DNA of 64,000 nt from contig NW_019775258.1 of assembly GCF_001039355.2 (NCBI RefSeq), positions 299,692-363,691 on the forward strand, written 5' to 3'. This DNA is from Lingula anatina (taxonomy: Eukaryota; Brachiopoda; Lingulata; Lingulida; Lingulidae). Below are positions 48,841 to 61,341 of the stretch, piece by piece. Both the position numbers and the translations under genes were made by a program. How positions within the stretch are numbered: position 1 is the stretch's first letter; every line of letters starts with the position of its first letter. Under the pieces are notes generated by a model. That model was not told where the DNA came from, made no database searches, and was given only the letters and a program-made list of their open reading frames with translations.

Positions 48841-51800
48841 AACGACTGTGAACTATCGCTTTGTTATTTGAAAATCCTTTTCAATCTTCGAAATTGCAGC
48901 TTATTTCTCGGTGCGACAAGTGCACCACGAACAACTCAACTTCCACCAGGACGCATAAGACAAATATTGAAAAGCATGTACTGACATGGACTTAAAAGGC
49001 ACCCCAAGTGGCTGAAACGCCCTTAAATAAGTATGCTTTTAACACCCATCCCGCAGTCCTTGATGAGGTAATGGTAGCAAAATATTGGATAACATAATTG
49101 TAAGCATTGGTCTGATGTGTGTTTTATGGGGTGCACTGTGTAACAAAAACGAGTTAATTCAATTTATATATAGTGTTTTAAACACGCGGTTAGTTTTCCT
49201 GGTAAATTTACAAGATTTCTGCTGGTGCGAGTCGAATACGATACTTCAAAAAGCAGCTTATATCACTAGATTGATGCACAAGGACACACGTTGTCCAAGT
49301 CCCAGCGGTCGTTATAGGGCACTTTGGTATAATATTGTACTTTTAGGAGAGATTCGGTAGGGTTTTTGACACCTTGAAAGGCGTGACATCGTCAAATGTA
49401 ACATGCTGTGAAAATGTTTTTTGTACCAACTCCGTGGTGTTTTTGGCCTTCCGTACTGTTTGTCTTGCTCACAAGAGAGTTACTGTGAAAGGGGTGGTAG
49501 GCGATGGGCCTTACATTTTGTTGTGATATATCCACATAGACTTGTGTTTTAAAATTAAGAGCGCATCTTATAGAGGATACCCTAACTAACGTCATTAAGT
49601 TGCTAGAGATAGCTGTTACCCTACGCTTTGATCAACCGCAAAGCAACACTACGCAGAGTCGGGACAAGGTGTACATTTAACATGTAAATCAAATATAATT
49701 TTAAAAACATTATTAGGTTCCATTTTAACACGTAACCCCCCACATCAATACCCACCTCTTACTAGGCACACATAACTTCCTCATATTTTAGTTTTGCCGT
49801 ACGGTTAATTCACTGCGGAAACATATTGCAGAAGCCCATCACCAATGAGATAAGCAATTCGAGATAGCCTTTGATTTTTTAAATCCAACCTGAAAACAAC
49901 AATACTGGTGCCATTACTTGTATCATTTGACGGTATGCCGTCACATTACTTCAATCCTGCCAAATCACCGCCCACCCGCCGTGCCTTTTAAGGAGACTTT
50001 TAGCGACCGAAAAGAGCGGAAACAGGAAATAGAACAGCCTTATCGAATACACTTAACTACGGACTGCGCGGCAAGCGTCTTTCAGATTGCAGAGTCTTGT
50101 TACTACGTCTTGCTGTGATAAACTGGGTTTTCTGAGGACGCTGGCGCCTACGTATTATTCAAAGATATTTCGAAAATAATGCCGTCAAAGAAAGGTATTA
50201 GGAAAATTCTAAGATGTAATTAAACCGGTCGTTCAGTAGGGGCCTCCTACATCGTAATTGTTTCTAACAGTAAGTTAAGAAATGGAAAATGCCGCAATGA
50301 GTAATTGGAAGGGAGAAATACTAATGCAATGTAACACAGAACTTTACAAAACATTAAGTCTTTCTTCTAAATTGTAACGTGCAGGCATTTGCCTTGAAAC
50401 ATGCGCATTACATTATCAACCGATTTTAGATAAAGATTACATGAAACGTTACATCCGGGAAGTCGGACTTGCAAACCGAAAAAATACCCATAACGACAAG
50501 CTTGTAGATACGTTTGTGACAAGACAGTGCAGGGGGCTCTCTGTTAAACCAGGCCGTTTCATAATCCGTATTCTAAACTTCAGTTTGAAAGTTTGTCAAT
50601 GTCCCTTTCGTTTAGCCCTGTGCATGACTTTCAGGTTTGTCCCATAAGCACTTATCCTTACCTCTGAGGATCACGAAACTGATACTGATCGCGAACCCTT
50701 GATGATGTCAAACTGACAAGTTAATTCGCTCAGATATAATCTCGATGCATTGCTCTTGTTTGGATAACGACATTGGGTGTGTGCCGAGGCAGTCATCCGC
50801 TTGGCTAAGCTTGTCGTGCCGGGAATTACACCGGACCACGCCTTGGCGTGCAAGAAACTAAGAGAACAAAAACAAAAACGGACGATTAATTTCCCAATGG
50901 CAATAGACCTTTGCTTCAACGAAGCAACCTTTTAAAAATAACCTATTTAGCTGAATGAAATGTTACACTAATTAAGTATTCATTTCCCCGAGGATAAAAA
51001 ACGCCCTGTTAAGGTATTGTTTATAACACTTAGTTGTGGTGAAATAAAGCGATTTTTGGATATGACTAATATCTTTAAACGGTCGTTAATCTAATTCAAG
51101 ATCGTTCCTGTTATTCGTGAGTTTTATGAAGGTTGCAATTCCTGATGGTGTAGAAAGCATTTGTTTGAGTTTAATGCAGCAAAAAAGTTTGTTTTGGTGT
51201 ATAAACGTAAATAAGGTTTGTGACAGTGAGTGATAACATCGGTGGACAGTTATGGAACCATCAAAACTGACCAAAGTTTAAGGCCGTCCAACAGACCAAC
51301 GGAACGAGAACCGAGCATTTTAAACAACTAAAAGAAAGCCTAGTTTTATCTAGCTCAGGTGGCCGTGTAGTTGGGATTGTTTCCAAAATCAATACAGACA
51401 GGAAGTCTAAAGGAAACCGAAACCGGTAGGCTTCCTCTATAAAATTAATATCGGTTTGCAAACAATAGAAAAAAAGAATCGGAACGCACGTGAACGATTT
51501 GACCCAAATGTTACCCAGAGCATGTCAGTTCATCGTGTTGCCTCCTTTGTTAGGGGTTAAGAGAATGCTGAATGCGTCTGACGGAGGTTTGTAATTAGTA
51601 TTATTGATACATCCTAGATAAAAATCAAACTCCCTTGGGCAACATCGCGGGGAGAGCACCTCGCCCCTCCTCGGTGCATTTGCGGCGTGGGCACAGTATC
51701 GACATTAAGTATGTTTACACACACTGCACTGCTACACAAATCTACCTCAGTAAATGTCACTACGAACCGCGCGGATCTGTTGTGTGGTTATTAATTATCC

Positions 51801-52039
51801 GTACTGTAGAGCATACCAAAACACTCATCGATTCTTAATGCAGAAATTATAGATCGAGATCCAAGTTCCATTACTGCCAGTTATCCTCCTCCTAACTAAC
51901 CTTATGTTAAATCAATACGGACATTATATAACGGACAAAGATACAATCCATACGGTTTATACACTTTGTCCGATGGGAGTGGGTGCCTAACTCGAATGCA
52001 GACGTGGTATCCGTGTTAAAACAAAAAAGCTGAAGTACC
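48841..52039. other. Gene-free stretch
   Basis: About 3.2 kb. Only short frames; no splice-bounded segment or foldback was noticed. Confidence 0.5.
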
Positions 52040-52112
52040 TGCGCGTTCCCGTGTCCGGACACCTATATACGACACTCTATACCAGAGGGTGTCCCGTGCT
52101 CGGGGAAGCGCA
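52040..52112. ncRNA. Candidate hairpin RNA (pre-miRNA-like)
   Basis: Arms 52040-52063 and 52088-52112 pair in about 20 of 24 positions, with a handful of mismatches or wobbles, one single-base bulge and a 24-nt loop. The stem is GC-rich (left arm starts TGCGCGTTCCCG, right arm ends GGGGAAGCGCA) in AT-rich surroundings. Size, loop and mismatch pattern fit an animal microRNA precursor. The arms match no microRNA seed I recognise. The flanks also contain a weak outer pairing (CAAAAA with TTTTTG at equal distances), so a degenerate foldback transposon is an equally good reading. The transcribed strand is unknown. Confidence 0.27.
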
Positions 52113-52517
52113 CTGCTGGTGCCATTTTTGTACACAATGATCAGAAGCGCACGAGCGCAATGAGAGGAAGCCTACAACGTAGAACCAGAGGACCGCCAAC
52201 GGACTGAGCAGCTTCGTGGTTGAACCAATACACATTGTGCTTTACAATAATTGGAGTACCGAGCTGGGAGCGACCACCTGCATATCAATACTTCTGCTAT
52301 ATTGGCAGGGTATATTGGATAGGATTAAAACTGAAATCGGATTTTTGCTGCACAAAGTGACAATCTAGTATATATTTTTTTAAAGCGAAACATAATAATC
52401 AGTATGTTGAATTTTAACTCTGGATATATTCACTCCGAAACCTAAGGGCACTTTAATCCCCTGTACAGGTGTTTTTGACTGGAAGCCCCCAGTCACATGG
52501 GCTCTACGGGATAGGAA

Positions 52518-52531
52518 TGACGTCATATAAG
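52518..52531 (+). promoter_or_regulatory. CRE with overlapping TATA-like word
   Basis: A perfect TGACGTCA (52518-52525) overlaps CATATAAG (52524-52531), about 150 bases upstream of a candidate splice-bounded segment. This is suggestive only. Confidence 0.2.
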
Positions 52532-52676
52532 ATTGTTGTCTGGATGCCTGTTTTCAAGGCATTCTATTTCTTGGCAATATAGGACAACGGAAGCATTCTC
52601 AGAGGCTTTCCGTGGTTCTGGAAGTACGTTAAGGTACTGCAACGTTTCTGATGTTTTATTTTCTTCTGAAATACAG

Positions 52677-52695
52677 CCAAACGGACAATTGCAAG
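52677..52695 (+). other. Candidate 19-nt microexon
   Basis: A CTGAT branch-like word and a T-rich tract (TTTTATTTTCTTCTGAAATACAG) precede it. It ends in CAAG before an exact GTAAGT donor at 52696. The segment is open in all frames, trivially at this length. Alternatively the donor closes a longer first exon starting downstream of the CRE/TATA site; within it, an ATG at about 52651 gives MFYFLLKYSQTDNCK up to the donor. Confidence 0.22.
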
Positions 52696-52886
52696 GTAAG
52701 TTAGCCGCTGTACGTGTTTATTGGATTCCGTCGATTTAAAATGCGTTACTTAAAAAAATTAAGCTGGTATACAACTGTTGGTTTAAATGATATGGAATAT
52801 AAGTATATGCATAGGTAAAAACGAAGTGTAGGAACATAGAGATGTTTCTTTGGCGTTAAGTATAACTACATAGCGACGTGGAAACA

Positions 52887-52963
52887 AAAATAAAATAAAA
52901 TAAAATAAAATAAAATAAAATAAAATAAAATGAATAAATAAATAAATAAATAAATAAATAAAA
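52887..52963. repeat. Compound (TAAAA)n (AATA)n microsatellite
   Basis: Pentanucleotide TAAAA units to about 52931, then tetranucleotide AATA units. The change of unit length is seen directly. Confidence 0.96.
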
Positions 52964-53229
52964 ACTAAGGACTTGCGTCGACGCTTTATGTACGAAAACA
53001 TATTCATTCGTTTTTAAAGGCGACAATGTTCAGCTTTTAAATGAATGGCGTAAAAGCAGTGCACACATATATATATTCCCAATGTATTGGAGTTAATATA
53101 GTACTTAATTAGCATGTTCGTATCGTATACATTTAAGTAGAAGTTCAACATTATACTTCTTTTTTCTTTTTTTACGAATGATTTTGAAAGTGTTCAGAAA
53201 TACGTGTTTAATGTTGGTAATATGTGTGC

Positions 53230-53246
53230 AAAAAAAAAAAAAAAAA
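53230..53246. repeat. A homopolymer
   Basis: A run of 17 A with no retrotransposon body recognised beside it. Confidence 0.9.
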
Positions 53247-56200
53247 CTTAAACTGCAAAACTTAAGGATACTGCAAACGACAAAAGTGTCATGATGTACC
53301 TCATGAAAGTTGCAATAAAGCCATATATATTAATGGTTCGCTCCTTTCCAACTGTGAAAGCATTGCTCGAAGTGTGTCATTGTTCAAAGTAATACGTATA
53401 CATATTAAATGGCCATAGAGGGTAACTCTATAGTCCTTTTCTATAACACCCAACACATTGGTTCCAGCTGCCATTCAGTTGTAATAGAACTTTGGGATCG
53501 AATCACTTCGATAACTAAGGGGTAGCAAGATTCTCCATAACTAGCCGATTAATGTAATGCTTTATAGCCAAAGAGGTGATTAATATCCAGATAGCAGCGG
53601 TAATAAGATGGATGGACATAAATGCTCTGTTTATCTTTACTCAATTGGTTCCATTTCCTTGTCATCAAACGTTACGGCCAATTCATCTGTTTTGGGCAAT
53701 GCCATGAGTAAACCTTACAAATATCACAATACGCTGACGTTAACAAATGTGCTGTAGATATTTACGAACTTGAGGTGTTTCATACGTAACACACTGTGGT
53801 GTCTTTGTTGAACAAATGTTGGGTGCAATACATCCAGCTGGCCTGTCATGCTGAAGCATGCAAAGCGACGTGTATTTTCTGATCACGAGTCGGCTAAGAA
53901 CAGATCACTGTAAGCTAAAAGAGAGGATGAATAACAACTGATTCCATCAACAATCTAAAGCAACATATTCTTCATTGCAACCTTATATCCCCAATTTCGA
54001 TGTTGAAAATAAGAAATAATATCCAGGTAGTTATTTAAAGACAGACAGGGCACCAGTGCGATAAACACACTGAGAGCAGACAGAGACAAATTATTCCGTA
54101 TCAGATGGAAGGGGAAGCCAGGACGATTATTGCCGGAAACGATCGCTTAGGTTTCTACAGTTTATTGTAACTGTTATGGCTGCTAAAGGTCATAGCAATG
54201 TAATCCGGGCAATTACAGAACACATAGATTTTTTTCTCTCAGGAATAAAAGGATTTGTTCCTTAGAAATCAACACGAAAGCTGTTTCAGCAAAAGGCAAA
54301 GGGAGTTAGATGGATTCCCAAATAGGCGTTTGTTACGCATGACGTAAATGCATGTAGGTCTGCTAAAAAGAAGTTAATGTGATGGAATCAATGTGTTTAC
54401 AAAGTGAAATTAAAGTCCATGAACGCGAACTTCAAATTATCAAATTAAGGTCTTGCCTTTATACTGTATATATTCATTTTTGATTTACGGTTGGATAAGG
54501 TATATGGACAAAAAGCAACAGCAGCATAAAAAGACACACATTTGTTCATATATCAACCCACATTTGGTGTTACAAAGACATTAAAGACAAACATATAAAA
54601 GGCACACCTATTGTTTGTTTCAGTCTGTGGATTGTTTCGTATTGTGTACAGTTTCGTAGGTGAAATGTTAATGGCACTCAGATATCACGTTGCATATTTG
54701 AAGTGACGCTCTATAACGAGAGTTAATCGACTACAGTGTAGCGCCTTGCCTGTGATCGTCAATAAGCTGAAAAGATCGTTGACGTATGCAACGAATACAA
54801 AACTGGTAATGAAATATACATGACACATGTTGGGAGTGATATACCGCTCTTGATGTTTTTTTTTTATGTAACACGGTTGCTTAAGGCCAATTACCAACTT
54901 CATTTGCAGAAAGGGTACGATGGCGGAGATATTAATTTTGCTGTTAAAAAGACTCCCATTAGCATATTGATAAAGTATCAGTAGATTTAGTTGATAAATT
55001 ATGTAACTTTAGACATGTTTCCATGGTCTAAAGGGCAACCTAATTGGTGATGTTCTACACCACCACCTTAGCTTGTATCACGTGGAACGATACAAAGCTC
55101 AACTCGAAATACGCGGTTTGTAATCATAGCAGCGATGGCTGGCGGGACAACGGAGAGAGTAGATTGACTTTTTATGTTTAATAACTCGTTAGTAAACCGC
55201 CTGTTTTATTAAGATGTAAATGTTGGAACTCTAAATGCAAAAGTCACGAGTCTAGGACAGATTGCTAATGATGTCCTACATGACGCAACGTCGTCTGATT
55301 CAAGATAATTATTTCCCTTGGGAAGGTTATAATGGAACAAGGCTGGCGAAACATATACAAACAGACTGTTCTCAGTCTAATGTACGTCAACATCAAAAAC
55401 CATACATAATAGTGTACAACATATTGACTTAAAATGCATTATGCCGGGCAATTACTTCCATCTCCTTGAAATGACAGTTTTTAAACATTTCCATGTGTGT
55501 GAATAACGGTGCACATTTAGTCAGGCACTTTTTTTAAAAGATTTGGCGCAGTCTGTGCCTCATTATTTTGGTTTAAGAGAGGGCATTGGTCCTTATAAAA
55601 GAGATTTTCATTATCTATTTATAGGGTCAGAGAGTGTCGTCGTATTCATGATTTGGCGCCGGGTTAGATTATTTTCTTTCCGCTTTCATAGAACCTTTGT
55701 TAAAGTCGGGAGTGCCAAATGTTGTTTCTATTGTAAATAGAATTTTAACCCTGGGGATGTCCGCACCACTTAAAAGAACGCGGGGAATGGACGGAAAATA
55801 AATAAACACGGCCGTATTATAAAAACACAGCAAATGTTCAACGACAAAGGGTTCGTCACAAGCTGTTTACCTTTGAGAGCAAAACAAATGTACTTTATAT
55901 CACAGCACTTCTTAGTTCCACGACCTAACGGTTAAATTAAGAAACCTAATCGTATAATGGTTCCATTTGAAAATTAAGCTTCAACAAGTGTATCGATTTG
56001 TACTGTTTTTATATCCACTTTATTTCCGTGGATAAACAGTTTGTGCCTTCCCCCAGAGAGCAGCCGTTCAGCTTCCGTAAATAAAGCTAACATCAACAAC
56101 ATTAACCCAGCAATAGCTTTAAGGCAATGTTGAATCAAGCGCCTAGCGCCGGCGGAGATCAATTAGACCGTGAAAGCGTTCAGTGGTAATTTCAGGGATC

Positions 56201-56493
56201 ATAATTGACCCTGGACCTTGGACATGTGTTCGGACCGCTAGGCACACATTGTTATCGGACATAACCATAGAAGGCAAATGTTTTAATATCCACCACTCAA
56301 TAAATGACCCCTTGAGGTAACCACGCCGCAATTTAAGCCCGGTTTATCTCGAAAAACAGATTCTATAAAGTTGGTCCCGTATCAGAAACTCGCGTTTGGC
56401 CCTGCACATGACGAACGTGGACAATGACTCGTGTGATGTGTATTCTAAAGAGACGCGTATCAGGTCATCGCCCTAGAAATACACTTCATTTAC
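53247..56493. other. Gene-free stretch
   Basis: About 3.2 kb with no supported gene, promoter or longer repeat. Confidence 0.5.
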
Positions 56494-56795
56494 CAGGGAT
56501 CAGCACGATTTAGGCTATGACTGGGTTCCCATGCCTAGATCGATCCATCCGGATCGGTCTAACTCCCTGGGTAGTCTCAGTAAACTGCTATCAACCTAAC
56601 CGGCTTAATTGTCTGTCACGCCTACCGAATCAGCTAGGAGGTAGAGATAATTACCCCTTACAGCTTTACTAGGCGTGACAGACATTTAGTGAGACTCCCC
56701 AGGGAGATAGTTCGATCCGAATATCTGTGGGAATGGTCCTTATGGTAACCAAGTTTAACGCTGGCGAAGCTGTTTATCCCTGATGTCATTTGTAA
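56494..56795. mobile_element. Long degenerate foldback element
   Basis: Nested inverted blocks. TGTCTGTCACGCCTA (56610-56624) pairs with TAGGCGTGACAGACA (56670-56684). A roughly 34-bp arm at 56551-56584 pairs with 56685-56718. Weaker outer matches (GTTCCCAT with GTGGGAAT, CAGGGAT with ATCCCTG) extend to about 56494 and 56795. A 25-bp insertion in the left arm breaks the symmetry. The core is about 210 bp. No open frame. Most likely an old non-autonomous inverted-repeat transposon. Confidence 0.65.
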
Positions 56796-57633
56796 TTCCA
56801 ATTCAATTCACTGTAACTGCATGCACCGACGTTATATGCCATATACTTTCACTGCCCCATACATCCGGTAAAATAGTTAGTACTCATATCAAAATTAGTT
56901 GATATTGACGGGCGTGTCAAAAACCCAGACAGATCACATGTCGTTAGAGTTGCACTTTCTCAATTGATCGACCACAGATCTAAAAGAAAACGTCTTTGTA
57001 GGGAAATATATCACATGCACATGGGATATGATCAACAAGGACAGTCTTAATTGTCAACGCAGTTGGTTATTCACGGCGACGCATACCCATACATTTAAGA
57101 TTGGATTGTATCTAAATGTGTTCGTAAGAAGTAGTTTGCTTAGTTCTTCATTCAGAAAATCATCTGATTGTCAAATCTGATTGTCGTGTAATCATTCAGT
57201 GTGAGTATTATGTTGCTGTTAATCACTGCAGTTAACAATTATTCATTTTGACAATTGACAATTGACATGACAAATGTGAATTTCGTGTCTATAAGCACTT
57301 CAGTTTACAATTACATACGGCTCTCTTAATCATCATACATAAAATCTTTCTGTATATTGTTAAGCACGCAGTTCTCACATTCCTGAGGCAGTAATGAGTA
57401 CTTTCTTCTAATTGGAAAGACAAATGACCAGCCATTGGAACAGGCAGCTTCAAGTAGCTATGTCCTACTTACTTTGGGTTGTTTTATTTAAAAGGATAAT
57501 AAGTCTTGGTTTTGCCCAAAAAATGAATTTTTCTGGAGTAAACAACAATTTTCCTATACTAGCCAATGGTTAATGAACCCATTTTTACATTCAAAGTTAG
57601 TCCCTGTTTTTTTTCTAAAAAGTTTGGTTTTTT

Positions 57634-57659
57634 GTTAAAATCTCTTAAGAGATTTTAAC
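57634..57659. repeat. 26-bp perfect palindrome
   Basis: Centred on TTAA, with 13-base arms starting GTTAAAATCTCTT. It lies about 40 bases before the duplicated segment at 57701. Confidence 0.93.
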
Positions 57660-57700
57660 AGAGTATAGCCATCAATGGAGGTCACGTGGTCTAAATACAA

Positions 57701-58534
57701 GCTCAGATATCAGAATAATAGCTATTACTGCTGTTTTTGTGGTACAACAGAATATATTATATTTCTATGAGTTGTTCACAATGTTTTTATTGTGAAATAT
57801 AGATCTCATACGAAGAGTTATTATCCCTTTAAATATGAGTCACCTTTAGAAATTGTATCTCGGGACTGCCTGCCTTCTGTGTATTAAGACCAGTCATTCT
57901 GTCAGGGGATATCACTTATTTGTGAAAGGGATGGGACCGTTTCCAAACAGCCCAGAGTTAGATTATCTACAGCTTAATTTAGTCGTTGGCTTCATCCGGT
58001 ACGTTGCATGGTGATTTGTCAATACATGTCACCCGAGGATCGGAACACCACATTTATTAAAATTGTGACTCAGGTAAATGTATCCACACTAATTAACGTC
58101 CCTTACTTTTCTTGTATGCTATACATCCCACCAGTGTACCATTTCCCTCAGGACCAATCCCCCATTTCGTATTTTAATGATGTGAGGACATCTTTTACGT
58201 GTAATCTGTCTGAACACAAAAGTGGGCGGGGTTCTCCCCTTTGATATATATATTCAATACACTTAGCCATTAAGACGCCAACAAGGTGCTTGTTGGTTTC
58301 GGCTGGAATCCCTTAAGGGTCCGTTACAGGTATGGTTGTCAATGTCCTAAATACCATACGTGTCCATTAGACGTAGTCGTGCGTATTTTGTACTGCTCAC
58401 AATGACACATACATTAGAACGTAGGGATAGCGTTTTAATCAAATGTAGCATGCACCAAGTTCATGGAATACAGGGTAATTTCATTTTGTATATATTTGTT
58501 TATCTTTTTTCTATACACGTGTAACATTTATTAC
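57701..58534 (+). repeat. Direct repeat, copy 1 (834 bp), next to the gap
   Basis: Nearly identical to 58536-59368. I counted about ten substitutions plus a 2-bp difference in a TA run and a 1-bp difference in a T run. The copy ends exactly at the N. The 78-codon frame inside (58008-58244) differs from its counterpart mostly by amino-acid-changing substitutions (for example Val/Ala, Tyr/Asp, Phe/Ser), so it is not under protein constraint. Confidence 0.95.
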
Positions 58535-58535
58535 N
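58535..58535. other. Single N: assembly junction
   Basis: The only ambiguous base in the window. It sits exactly between the two copies of the 833-bp repeat, as expected where two overlapping contigs were joined without merging the overlap. Confidence 0.9.
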
Positions 58536-59368
58536 GCTCAGATATCAGAATAATAGCTATAACTGCTGTTTTTGTGGTAAAACAGAATATATTATATTTC
58601 TATGAGTTGTTCACAATGTTTTTATTGTGAAATATAGATCTCATACGAAGAGTTATTATCCCTTTAAATATGAGTCACCTTTAGAAATTGTATCTCGGGA
58701 CTGCCTGCCTTCTGTGTATTAAGACCAGTCATTCTGTCAGGGGATATCACTTATTTGTGAAAGGGATGGGACCGTTTCCAAACAGTCCAGAGTTAGATTA
58801 TCTACAGCTTAATTTAGTCGTTGGCTTCATCCGGTACGTTGCATGGTGATTTGTCAATACATGTCACCCGAGGATCGGAATACCACATTTATTAAAATTG
58901 TGACTCAGGCAAATGTATCCACACTAATTAACGTCCCTTACTTTTCTTGTATGCTATACATCCCACCAGTGGACCATTCCCCTCAGGACCAATCCCCCAT
59001 TTCGTATTTTAATGATGTGAGGACATCTTTTACGTGTAATCTGTCTGAACACAAAAGTGGGCGGGGTTCTCCCCATTGGTATATATTCAATACACTTAGC
59101 CATTAAGACGCCAACAAGGTGCTTGTTGGTTTCGGCTGGAATCCCTTAAGGGTCCGTTACAGGTATGGTTGTCAATGTCCTAAATACCATACGTGTCCAT
59201 TAGACGTAGTCGTGCGTATTTTGTACTGCTCACAATGACACATACATTAGAACGTAGGGATAGCGTTTTAATCAAATGTAGCATGCACCAAGTTCATGGA
59301 ATACAGGGTAATTTTATTTTGTATATATTTGTTTATCTTTTTTTCTATACACGTGTAACATTTATTAC
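58536..59368 (+). repeat. Direct repeat, copy 2 (833 bp)
   Basis: Starts with GCTCAGATATCAG right after the N and ends with ATTTATTAC, matching the last bases of copy 1 before the N. Divergence of about 1.2 percent fits allelic variation in a polymorphic invertebrate. The unique sequence resumes at 59369. Confidence 0.95.
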
Positions 59369-61127
59369 GTAATTACGTGACATTTGCTATATCTCAATTT
59401 CAATTTCTCAACTTGTTAAACGTTAATGAACAAACTAAACGTGTTTCAATTGATATCATTCATCAAATCCAACCTTTTCTAAAAAACACGAAGAAGTGTA
59501 CCTCTTAAAAACACGTACTTGGCGGTGTGCTTGTACGCAATCATATCGAAACCCCGTGGAAGTGCTAGAGGCGTCTTTGGTCCGTTTCCGTTGCCATGGC
59601 AAATCCATCGATAAGGCTTCTGGCATAGGCGTTGAAAATGAACAAAGCACACTTCAAACACTTGTCATCACGTTTACTTGCACAATCCCCCTATATCCGT
59701 GTAAAGAAGTGATATATGTGTGAGTTGATATGTTGAAATTGGCTTACTACAAACAGAAGAAAGGCGTTTGACGCTGGTGGCAGTTGAGACGGAACATATG
59801 TTATTTGCTGAAGACTTTTTATCATGCAAGTGAATCACATTGAGAGTGGTAAAGTGTGATATATGTGTTACTGAACTGAAGAAAAATGTATTATTTAATC
59901 GTATCCCAAACCGACATTAATCAATAGCATAACTGTATGAGTTTAAGATGCGCATCAAAGCAGATTAAGTCTTCAGACAGATCCTGGGAACCGTCGTTAG
60001 AAACAAGAGCTCTAAGTGCTACAGGTATAGTCGTCAGAGTGCATCTAGGACAAAGATTTTTGAATAAGGAAGTGTCAACACGTGCACTACACTGTCTGTC
60101 ATATCACTTTTACCAACAGGATCAGTATTCATTTGTTTCAATTTAGGACTGCACGTAGCCAATGGGACCAATGGTAGCAAGTTTGGTAAATCGAGTTATT
60201 CATTGTTTATTTAAAAATGTCATGATGTTCAAATTAACGTTAGCACCAAATCAAATAAGTTAAGCTAACCAGTTTAATGGTCGCTAAGCTCATACATGTT
60301 TGCACACGGTTTTCCCCGAGTCCGTGGAATCAGAGCGTTCAACCGTCCGGGTCTTTAGCGTCGTAATATTGTTGATATTCAGTTAAGCAAGTGTTTCATT
60401 GTCACCTCTGTACGCATGTTAAAAGTCGATATTTTCCTACTGGAACTACCTTTTAAGTTTGACGTTTCGAAACAACATCAAAACACCTTATGACGCATTC
60501 GTGTTATTTATTTACTCTTTTTTAACGGAACGTATCGTTTTACATTGTTAGGGACAATGATCGTTTTCTTTCAATAAGTTATAAACGTTGTGATGATTTA
60601 TCTAAGCCTTTGTTGTTAACCTGAATATGCAAATACTCTTAAAACAGTGCCAGTTTAATTATTCAATTTATTGACTTGGTCTACTGTACCTGGTGCCTTA
60701 GCTTTTTGATGCTGGTCCAAACCACTGCAGTTTATACCGAACGACATACCGTAGTATATTCTTGGTTACAATGTAGCTTCACCTACTAAGGGTGTGATTC
60801 CTAATAAAGCCGTTCGTTCTCATCTTAGTGATTTTATGCATGGTATTGTGCCACTTTATTTATGTAAATATGATAGATTGTTTTTTTTTTTCTTTTTTTT
60901 TATTCAAGAGAGTCAAGCCACCGTTTGCCTGTAACGTTCCAGTACAGAAAATGCTGGAATGTGTAAGGCAGTAGAAAAACTAAATCCACAGGCGTGTATT
61001 TCATTTGCTTTTGTCAATATTTGCACGGCAATTCCCGGTGAATTATTTGTGATATTTTGCCGTTGGTAATTATTTGTGATGGCGCTGCCAGCTTAGTCAA
61101 TCCTGCGCAATGTTATTAACTCTGTTG
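59369..61127. other. Gene-free stretch
   Basis: Frames near 59456-59723 on both strands are mutual shadows without similarity. The duplicated words ATTATTTGTGAT lie at about 61043-61080. Confidence 0.45.
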
Positions 61128-61160
61128 TATTAATATTTGCACAACAGCCCAATATTAATA
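61128..61160. repeat. AT-rich stem-loop
   Basis: TATTAATATT and its exact complement are separated by 13 nt. Short and AT-rich, so weak as an RNA structure. Confidence 0.85.
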
Positions 61161-61249
61161 ATTTGCGCCGTCAAACAATGAGCTAACATAAAACCGTATG
61201 TTTTATTCAATCATCAAATAATTTTTATATTCCATTGTTTATCTTACAG

Positions 61250-61341
61250 AATAACCATTGATGAATACAAGTGATACAACAGCCGGTTGGAAAAGCTGGG
61301 TTTTCTTCATTCCGTGATAATACCTGAGAAGACAATACTCT
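61250..61341 (+). other. Candidate untranslated exon
   Basis: A 92-nt segment between a good acceptor (CCATTGTTTATCTTACAG) and an exact GTAAGTAA donor at 61342. Stops occur early in all frames, so it would be a 5' UTR or non-coding RNA exon. A short ATG frame of 18 codons lies inside. Confidence 0.25.

Noticed and set aside
58008-59106. Two nearly identical open frames (78 and 87 codons) that looked like a duplicated gene
   Set aside because: They lie in the probable haplotypic duplicate, and three of the four differences I read in their shared part change the amino acid, which argues against coding.
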